The position numbers and the translations under genes were made by a program. 7,574 nucleotides of DNA from assembly GCA_002314565.1 (NCBI GenBank), contig DCGL01000113.1, positions 4,794 to 12,367 on the forward strand. Direction: 5' to 3'. How positions within the stretch are numbered: the stretch's first letter is position 1; each line of letters begins with the position of its first letter. The notes beneath the pieces were generated by a model. The model ran no database searches. It had not been told where the DNA came from and saw only the letters and a program-made list of their open reading frames with translations. Shown here in pieces: positions 1 to 4,193 of the stretch. The DNA is from Clostridiales bacterium UBA1779 (GTDB taxonomy: Bacteria; Bacillota; Clostridia; Oscillospirales; CAG-272).

Positions 1-22
1 TTATGAAAGAGAGGTGCTTTTC

Positions 23-334
23 GTGTTTGCAGTAATCGAAACAGGCGGAAAGCAGTACAAAGTCTGCGAGGGCGACACAATTTATGTTGAGAAGCTCGAG
101 TGCGAAGCAGACAGCGAGATCGTTTTCGATCAGGTCAAAGCCATCTCTAACGGCGAAGGCTTCCGTGTAGGAACTCCCGTTATTGAAGGTGCCAAGGTCA
201 CAGCCAAAGTCATTGCCAACGGCAAGGCTCCCAAGATCTATGTCTTCACATACAAGGCAAAGAAGAATGAGAAGACGAAAATGGGTCACAGACAGCCTTA
301 CACAAAGGTTAGCATTCTGAAGATTGAAGGCTAA
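23..334 (+). CDS. rplU: 50S ribosomal protein L21
   Basis: L21 is a structural protein of the large ribosomal subunit that binds 23S rRNA. The product is about 103 aa, the usual length. It opens with FAVIETGGKQYKV, the hallmark L21 N-terminus, and carries the conserved C-terminal stretch around KMGHRQPYTKVSI, where L21 proteins contact rRNA. I chose the GTG at 23 because it yields the family's normal start and sits 8 bases after a purine-rich ribosome binding site (AAAGAGAGG, 6-14). An in-frame GTG at 14 would add three residues but overlaps that site. The gene is first of three in an rplU-prp-rpmA operon and its stop lies only 3 bases before prp. The promoter and any L21 leader RNA lie upstream of the window. 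Confidence 0.97.
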   Translation: MFAVIETGGKQYKVCEGDTIYVEKLECEADSEIVFDQVKAISNGEGFRVGTPVIEGAKVTAKVIANGKAPKIYVFTYKAKKNEKTKMGHRQPYTKVSILKIEG

Positions 335-337
335 TCA

Positions 338-697
338 ATGACAAAGGTCGTATTTTACAGAAGCAACGGAAGCTTCTACGGTTTTGAAGAAAACGGACAC
401 ACCGGTTACGGTGAGTCGGGGGACGACGTTCTCTGCGCGGCACTGTCTGCAATGACTATGCTCATTGTCAATGCCATTGAGATTTCATATGCCTCCGACG
501 TCAAATACGATGTAAACGAGGGTGCCACACGTATCGTTGTGACAGCCAAGGCCGCCCTTCCCGAATTCGAGCAGGACGAGTGCAAAAGATTTGCGGTGTC
601 CGGTCTGTTTCAGGCCTATTACTACCAGCTGAACGATCTGCTGGAAGAAAATTCAGATTTTCTCGACGTCGATGTAATCGACCGTGACTATCAGTAA
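338..697 (+). CDS. prp: Ribosomal-processing cysteine protease Prp (YsxB family)
   Basis: Prp is a small cysteine protease that removes the N-terminal extension of ribosomal protein L27 in Firmicutes, a step needed for a working peptidyl-transferase centre. The 119-aa product has the family signature GHTGYGESGDDVLCAALS. His21 and Cys33 are the expected catalytic pair and match the H-x(11)-C spacing known for the family. It lies between rplU and rpmA, as in other Firmicutes, 3 bases after the rplU stop, which suggests translational coupling. A GAAGG ribosome binding site at 326-330 lies inside the end of rplU. Its substrate is encoded immediately downstream and carries the matching cleavage sequence. 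The call rests on the signature, the length and the context. Confidence 0.95.
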   Translation: MTKVVFYRSNGSFYGFEENGHTGYGESGDDVLCAALSAMTMLIVNAIEISYASDVKYDVNEGATRIVVTAKAALPEFEQDECKRFAVSGLFQAYYYQLNDLLEENSDFLDVDVIDRDYQ

Positions 698-723
698 AGT
701 ACGGCTCACCACAAAAAACTAAA

Positions 724-729
724 AGGAGA
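724..729 (+). promoter_or_regulatory. Strong ribosome binding site of rpmA
   Basis: AGGAGA lies 8 bases before the ATG at 738, a near-ideal Shine-Dalgarno arrangement. It confirms that rpmA starts at 738, and so that the N-terminal extension cut by Prp is translated. The 40-base prp-rpmA gap shows no promoter or terminator that I can support, so the genes are probably cotranscribed. Confidence 0.85.
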
Positions 730-737
730 GAAAAACC

Positions 738-1016
738 ATGTTCAGAATTTCCTTACAGTTCTTTGCTCATAAGAAGGGCGTTGGCTCCACTAAGAACGGC
801 CGTGACAGTGAATCGAAGAGACTCGGTGTCAAGAAGGCTGACGGTGCCCATGTAATCGCCGGCAACATTATTCTCAGACAGAGAGGAACAGCTGTTCATC
901 CCGGCAACAACGTCGGTATGGGAACTGACTACACCCTCTTTGCTCTTATCGACGGTAATGTTAAGTTCGAGCAGAAAACAAAGGACAAGAAGCAGGTCAG
1001 CGTATACGCAGACTGA
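738..1016 (+). CDS. rpmA: 50S ribosomal protein L27 with cleavable N-terminal extension
   Basis: L27 belongs to the large ribosomal subunit, and its N-terminal tail reaches into the peptidyl-transferase centre. The 92-aa product has the usual L27 core: AHKKGVGSTKNGRDSESKRL, then GVKKADGAHVIAGNIILRQR, then GTAVHPGNNVGMGTDYTLFA. It begins with the extension MFRISLQFF, which fits the Firmicute Prp cleavage motif (LQFF before A). Cutting after Phe9 would leave an 83-aa mature protein starting AHKKGVG. Gammaproteobacterial L27 lacks this extension. The gene is last in the rplU-prp-rpmA operon. In many bacteria obg follows rpmA, but here a terminator follows and the next gene is on the opposite strand. 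Confidence 0.97.
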   Translation: MFRISLQFFAHKKGVGSTKNGRDSESKRLGVKKADGAHVIAGNIILRQRGTAVHPGNNVGMGTDYTLFALIDGNVKFEQKTKDKKQVSVYAD

Positions 1017-1023
1017 TTGCTCT

Positions 1024-1069
1024 AAAAATAATAATGCCGGGGTCAACTGACCCCGGCATTATTATTTTT
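1024..1069. terminator. Bidirectional rho-independent terminator shared by rpmA and the metal ATPase gene
   Basis: A perfect inverted repeat with 22-bp arms (1024-1045 and 1048-1069) surrounds a 2-base centre. The GC-rich core GCCGGGGTC/GACCCCGGC is flanked by AAAAATAATAAT on one side and ATTATTATTTTT on the other. Each strand therefore gives a stem followed by a U-rich tract. It starts 8 bases after the rpmA stop and ends immediately before the stop codon of the minus-strand ATPase gene (1070-1072), so it can terminate both convergent transcripts. Confidence 0.93.
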
Positions 1070-3034
1070 TTATTTCTTTTTATCAAAGCGCTTTCCGTAT
1101 AAAAGAGCCGCTATCGTCACAACCAGAACCGAGCCTGCGTTGTGAACCAGAGCTCCTGCCATCGGTCCAAGCAGTCCCAGAACCGAAAGGAATACCGCGA
1201 CGATATTTATGACCATTGAAAGTGTAATGCAGAACCGGATTGTAAATACGGTACCGCGCGCCAGTCTCTGAAGATAAGGAAGCTTGCCAATTTCATCGTG
1301 AATCAGAGCAATGTCTGCAGAATCTGCCGCCATATCGTTTCCAAGCTCCGACATTGAAATGCCTACGTCGGCTGTCTTGAGAGCCGGGGCATCGTTGACT
1401 CCGTCACCGACCATCGCGACGGTTCTGCCCTCCTCTTTCAAAGCTGCAATACGTTCGTTCTTATTTTCGGGCAGCAGGTCGGCATAATATTTTCGGACTC
1501 CTGCCTGACCCGCCGTGAAAGCCGCAGCCTCCGAATGGTCACCGGTCAGCATAATCACCCCGGTTCCGAGGGCTTCAAGCTCTTCAACGCATTCGCGTGC
1601 TCCGGGACGGAGACTGTCGCCGAGAGCGATGATTCCGATAAATCCGGTTCCCGATACTGCCGTGCAGACGGTGGCCTTCCCCTGCGAGCGGTAAGTGTCA
1701 AGCGCCTTCGCAGATTCTTCGTTGATTTCAAAACCGCATTCACGTATCCATCCTGATTTTCCGCAGTAAATCTTCTGACCGTCGCTGAATACGGCGCAGA
1801 TTCCGCGTCCCGACAGAGACTCATAGCTTGAAGCCTTCGGAATATTCAGATTCTTATCCGTGGCATATTTTACAATTGCAAGGCCGAGAGGATGATTGCT
1901 TCCCTTCTCAGCTGCCGCCGAATACAAAAGAAGCGCATCTTCATCGCAGACCTGAGCCCTTATACCGCATACTGACATTCTGCCGTCTGTAAGAGTACCG
2001 GTTTTATCGAATGCAAAGGTATCACAGCGTCCGAGCAGATCAAGGGCTTCACCGGACTTTATCAGGACTCCTTTTGAGGTTGCCTGTCCGATTGCCGCCA
2101 TAATTGCCGTCGGGGTTGCAAGTACCAGAGCGCAGGGACAGAAAACGACCATTATCGATACGGCGCGGTATACGCCCGTGTACCAGCCGTACATAAATCC
2201 TGTGACGATTCCCGTAACGAGAGCCACTCCAAGAGATACAGGGACGAGGATTGACGCCCATCTGTCCGCTGTTCTTTCACTCGGGGCTTTTTTCTCTTCG
2301 GCTTCCCTGACCATTCCGATCAGTCTTCCGAGCGACGAATCTTCCCCGACGGCACATGCTTTTATTTCGACGGTTCCGAAGCAGTTCAGCGTGCCGGAAT
2401 AAACCTTATCTCCCGTTTTTTTATCAACGGGAAGGGATTCGCCGGTCAGAACCGACTGGTCAACGCTCGTCTCTCCTTTAACTATTTCTCCGTCAACGGG
2501 GATACGTTCACCGGGGAGTATTTTCAGTATATCGCCGCACTTAATATCTGTCACCCTGACCGTTCTTTCCCCGCCTTCATCCACCGTCACGGCAGTAACC
2601 GGTGTGAGTGAAATCAGTTTTTCAAGACCGCGTCCCGCTTTCTTCGTCGTAAAGCTTTCAAGCAGCTCACCGAGATTCATAATAAACGCAACCTCGCCTG
2701 CTGCAAAGATGCCGCTTTCGTCGCTTTCATCACTCAGAAAGAAAAGAACAATTGAAGCAAGCATTGCCATGCTCACAAGCAGTTCTGACGAAATACGGGC
2801 GATGCCATCTTTTTCACACATGGCTTCTATTGCTTCATGCAATATAGGAAGGCCGCAGACGATGACGGCAATCCACGCGGGATCGAGAATGGAAGGCAGC
2901 CCCGAACCTCCGATTACACCGATTCGCTGAAGAATGAAGCTTATGATGACACAGGCTCCGGCTGCCAGCGTGGGAATCGGCTGCGACAGAAATTCCGATA
3001 CTTTTTCAAAGAATTCTTTCATTTTTATTACCAT
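1070..3034 (-). CDS. P1B-type heavy-metal-translocating ATPase without N-terminal metal-binding domain
   Basis: This is a membrane pump that uses ATP to move heavy-metal ions. With the ATG at 3034 it has 654 aa, and all P-type landmarks are present: TGES in the actuator domain (197-200), CPC in the metal-binding membrane helix (299-301), DKTGTLTDG with phosphorylated Asp343, the P1B-specific HP pair (381-382), TGDHS near 497 and GDGVND (543-548). About eight hydrophobic segments fit the P1B fold. There is no HMA domain or CxxC motif at the N-terminus. The last helix has HNAGS (631-635) rather than the DxG of typical Zn/Cd pumps or the MxxSS of Cu pumps, so the metal cannot be assigned. The reading frame continues up to an ATG at 3121, but that start has no ribosome binding site and lies in a likely leader. 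An ATG at 3022 (650 aa) is another option. The adjacent TetR gene is its likely regulator. Confidence 0.93.
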   Translation of the reverse strand: MVIKMKEFFEKVSEFLSQPIPTLAAGACVIISFILQRIGVIGGSGLPSILDPAWIAVIVCGLPILHEAIEAMCEKDGIARISSELLVSMAMLASIVLFFLSDESDESGIFAAGEVAFIMNLGELLESFTTKKAGRGLEKLISLTPVTAVTVDEGGERTVRVTDIKCGDILKILPGERIPVDGEIVKGETSVDQSVLTGESLPVDKKTGDKVYSGTLNCFGTVEIKACAVGEDSSLGRLIGMVREAEEKKAPSERTADRWASILVPVSLGVALVTGIVTGFMYGWYTGVYRAVSIMVVFCPCALVLATPTAIMAAIGQATSKGVLIKSGEALDLLGRCDTFAFDKTGTLTDGRMSVCGIRAQVCDEDALLLYSAAAEKGSNHPLGLAIVKYATDKNLNIPKASSYESLSGRGICAVFSDGQKIYCGKSGWIRECGFEINEESAKALDTYRSQGKATVCTAVSGTGFIGIIALGDSLRPGARECVEELEALGTGVIMLTGDHSEAAAFTAGQAGVRKYYADLLPENKNERIAALKEEGRTVAMVGDGVNDAPALKTADVGISMSELGNDMAADSADIALIHDEIGKLPYLQRLARGTVFTIRFCITLSMVINIVAVFLSVLGLLGPMAGALVHNAGSVLVVTIAALLYGKRFDKKK

Positions 3035-3055
3035 AGCTTTTGCAAAGCAAAAGCT
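3035..3055 (-). promoter_or_regulatory. Hairpin between the ribosome binding site and start codon of the ATPase gene
   Basis: A perfect 9-bp inverted repeat (3035-3043 and 3047-3055, loop of 3) ends directly against the ATG at 3034. The best Shine-Dalgarno sequence, AGGAAG on the minus strand (3059-3054), lies just upstream and overlaps the first two bases of the stem. Linear spacing to the ATG is about 19 bases, too long for efficient initiation. A folded stem would bring the two together. The repeat is seen directly; a role in start-site spacing or translational control is inferred. Confidence 0.5.
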
Positions 3056-3119
3056 TCCTTTCTTTGGGAAAAATGATTTATCTTTCAATCTTACATCTCT
3101 GTTTACGAACAAAATCCGC

Positions 3120-3187
3120 ATCCGACTTTCACATATGAAATCACCGCTTATCTGCGGCAGTCAATCTCTTCACTTTTTTCGTCGGAT
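3120..3187 (-). promoter_or_regulatory. Possible structured 5' leader (three-way junction) of the ATPase mRNA
   Basis: Three stems nest in this stretch. A 7-bp closing helix pairs 3120-3126 with 3181-3187 (ATCCGAC/GTCGGAT). A 5-bp hairpin at 3127-3140 (TTTCA/TGAAA, loop CATA) stacks directly on it. A CCGC/GCGG hairpin lies at 3144-3157. A separate short hairpin at 3182-3193 (TCGG/CCGA) would compete with the closing helix. The region falls in the predicted untranslated leader of the minus-strand transcript, between a promoter near 3281-3309 and the ATG at 3034. The plus-strand promoter lies beyond it, so only the ATPase mRNA should contain it. I do not recognise a named riboswitch class, and the short stems could occur by chance. 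Confidence 0.35.
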
Positions 3188-3220
3188 TTCCGAATACTAC
3201 TGCATATTATCAGGCTTTTC

Positions 3221-3249
3221 TTGACAAACAGGGCAAAATGCAGTACAAT
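3221..3249 (+). promoter_or_regulatory. SigA-type promoter for the TetR-family gene
   Basis: TTGACA (3221-3226), a 17-base spacer and TACAAT (3244-3249) make a near-perfect housekeeping promoter on the plus strand. Transcription would begin near 3256 and give a leader of about 175 bases before the TetR start at 3432. It faces the minus-strand promoter at 3281-3309. Confidence 0.8.
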
Positions 3250-3257
3250 ATATTCGT

Positions 3258-3267
3258 TATCTTACAA
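3258..3267. promoter_or_regulatory. Candidate operator between the two facing -10 boxes (left copy)
   Basis: TATCTTACAA at 3258-3267 recurs as an exact inverted copy at 3327-3336. It overlaps the imperfect dyad TACAAATGTA (3263-3272). The site lies between the plus-strand -10 (3244-3249) and minus-strand -10 (3281-3286), over both predicted start points. A protein bound here could block both promoters. Binding by the adjacent TetR protein is inferred. Confidence 0.5.
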
Positions 3268-3280
3268 ATGTATTGCCATT

Positions 3281-3309
3281 ATTATACTCCTGCAACAGCG
3301 GAATGTCAA
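3281..3309 (-). promoter_or_regulatory. Consensus SigA-type promoter for the ATPase gene
   Basis: Read on the minus strand, TTGACA (3309-3304), a 17-base spacer and TATAAT (3286-3281) match the housekeeping consensus at every position. Transcription would start near 3274 and run leftward through the plus-strand promoter, giving an ATPase leader of about 240 bases. So strong a promoter on a metal pump would normally need a repressor, which fits the adjacent TetR gene. Confidence 0.82.
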
Positions 3310-3323
3310 CACATAAAACGCAC

Positions 3324-3352
3324 ACATTGTAAGATACGGAACACTTTGTATG
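3324..3352. promoter_or_regulatory. Candidate operator, inverted copy plus a weaker related repeat
   Basis: TTGTAAGATA (3327-3336) is the exact reverse complement of the 10-mer at 3258-3267, 59 bases away. It overlaps the small dyad ACATTGT (3324-3330). A looser direct repeat follows: ACACATTGTAAG (3322-3333) and ACACTTTGTATG (3341-3352) share 10 of 12 bases. The pair lies just upstream of the minus-strand -35 box and inside the predicted TetR leader. This could be a second site for the same regulator, perhaps acting by looping. The third copy is weak. Confidence 0.4.
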
Positions 3353-3431
3353 TTTTTGCCTTTTAAAGAACAAATCCGGACGATGATATTCATAAAGACA
3401 AACAGCATACGGCAAAATGAAGGAACGTACA

Positions 3432-4028
3432 ATGGACCGCAGACAGATAAAAACAAGGGCAGCAATTTTTGACGCACTGACAAATCTTCTTGCAAAGAAG
3501 CGCTTTACGAACATTACGGTGCAGGACATAATCGATGAAGCCAATATTGGAAGAAGCACCTTCTATTCACATTTTGAAACGAAGGACGATATGCTCAAGG
3601 CAATGTGCGACGAAATATTCGGTCACATTTTTTCTCAGCATCCCGAGATGTGCGGAACCTACATATCGCATGGAAATATGGGTTCTCTCGGTGACAGACT
3701 CGCCCATATTCTTCATCACATAAGAGATTCAAAATACAGAGTAAACGATATCATATCCTGCGAAAGCGGAGAAATTTTTCTTTCCTTCTTCAAAGAGTAT
3801 ATGAAAGATATTTTCGGCACCGTACTGTCGGATGATTCCCGGAACGGTACTGCCGACGAAGGCCGGTCCGCTGATTCCTTTGAAATTCCGAGGGCTTACC
3901 TGACGGATTTTTACGCTTCAGCCTTTGCAGAAACCGTACGCTGGTGGTTGTCTTCCGGCACTGACTTTACTCCCGAACAGACAGCTTCCTTCTTCATTGC
4001 CGCAGCAGGCCTGTCATCAAAAGAATGA
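3432..4028 (+). CDS. TetR/AcrR-family transcriptional regulator, likely controls the divergent metal ATPase
   Basis: This is a one-component DNA-binding regulator, usually a repressor released by a ligand. The 198-aa product is of normal family length. Residues 10-55 form the TetR DNA-binding domain, with ITVQDIIDEANIGRSTFYSH followed by FETKDDML, the classic TetR recognition helix. The C-terminal part ends in a segment with WWLSSGTDFTPEQTASFF, seen in many TetR proteins related to DhaS. I preferred the ATG at 3432 because AAGGAA lies 6 bases upstream; an ATG at 3417 would overlap that site and add five residues. Residues C59, H65, H70, C74 and H80, with H92, H95 and H96, form an unusual Cys/His group just after the DNA-binding domain. 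Divergence from a metal pump with facing promoters suggests control of that pump and of itself. The ligand is unknown. Confidence 0.92.
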   Translation: MDRRQIKTRAAIFDALTNLLAKKRFTNITVQDIIDEANIGRSTFYSHFETKDDMLKAMCDEIFGHIFSQHPEMCGTYISHGNMGSLGDRLAHILHHIRDSKYRVNDIISCESGEIFLSFFKEYMKDIFGTVLSDDSRNGTADEGRSADSFEIPRAYLTDFYASAFAETVRWWLSSGTDFTPEQTASFFIAAAGLSSKE

Positions 4029-4054
4029 CAAAGAATCAACACTTTTTTATGATG

Positions 4055-4083
4055 CCGTCTTCACTGTGAAGGCGGTATTTTTC
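4055..4083 (+). terminator. Rho-independent terminator of the TetR-family gene
   Basis: A 9-bp stem pairs CCGTCTTCA (4055-4063) with TGAAGGCGG (4067-4075), including one G-U pair, around the loop CTG. TATTTTTC follows. It begins 26 bases after the TetR stop codon and separates that gene from the promoter of the next one. Confidence 0.82.
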
Positions 4084-4120
4084 ATACGGTTTTCTTAATG
4101 TCATTTCATTGCAGAAAAGG

Positions 4121-4149
4121 TTGATTTTTCCGCCAATCAATGATATAAT
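4121..4149 (+). promoter_or_regulatory. SigA-type promoter of the Ig-repeat surface protein gene
   Basis: TTGATT (4121-4126), a 17-base spacer and a perfect TATAAT (4144-4149) lie 45 bases before the chosen ATG at 4194. The predicted start near 4156 gives a short leader. With a terminator upstream (4055-4083), the surface protein gene appears to be its own transcription unit. Confidence 0.78.
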
Positions 4150-4193
4150 ATGATGATATATTTTTTGCTTATATAATGAAAGGAACAATATTA

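Noticed and set aside
3..35. Ten-residue reading frame overlapping the rplU start
   Set aside because: It is too short and unsupported, and its ATG sits directly beside the rplU ribosome binding site at the window edge.
753..1046. 97-aa minus-strand reading frame over rpmA
   Set aside because: It lies wholly antisense to the well-supported L27 gene, resembles no known protein and runs into the terminator.
2604..2930. 108-aa plus-strand reading frame inside the ATPase gene
   Set aside because: It is a shadow of the conserved ATPase sequence on the other strand, with no ribosome binding site or family resemblance.
3035..3121. 29-residue N-terminal extension of the ATPase from the ATG at 3121
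   Set aside because: The ATG at 3121 has no convincing ribosome binding site, and the extra residues do not look like an HMA domain. The region is better explained as leader. It is not fully excluded.
3327..3354. Second plus-strand promoter closer to the TetR gene (TTGTAA, then TATGTT)
   Set aside because: Both boxes are weak and the spacer is 16 bases, and the stretch is better explained by the repeat copies. The promoter at 3221-3249 is far stronger.
3257..3559. 100-aa and 77-aa minus-strand reading frames over the TetR start and control region
   Set aside because: They overlap the TetR DNA-binding domain coding sequence and the two promoters, and their translations are low-complexity without recognisable domains.
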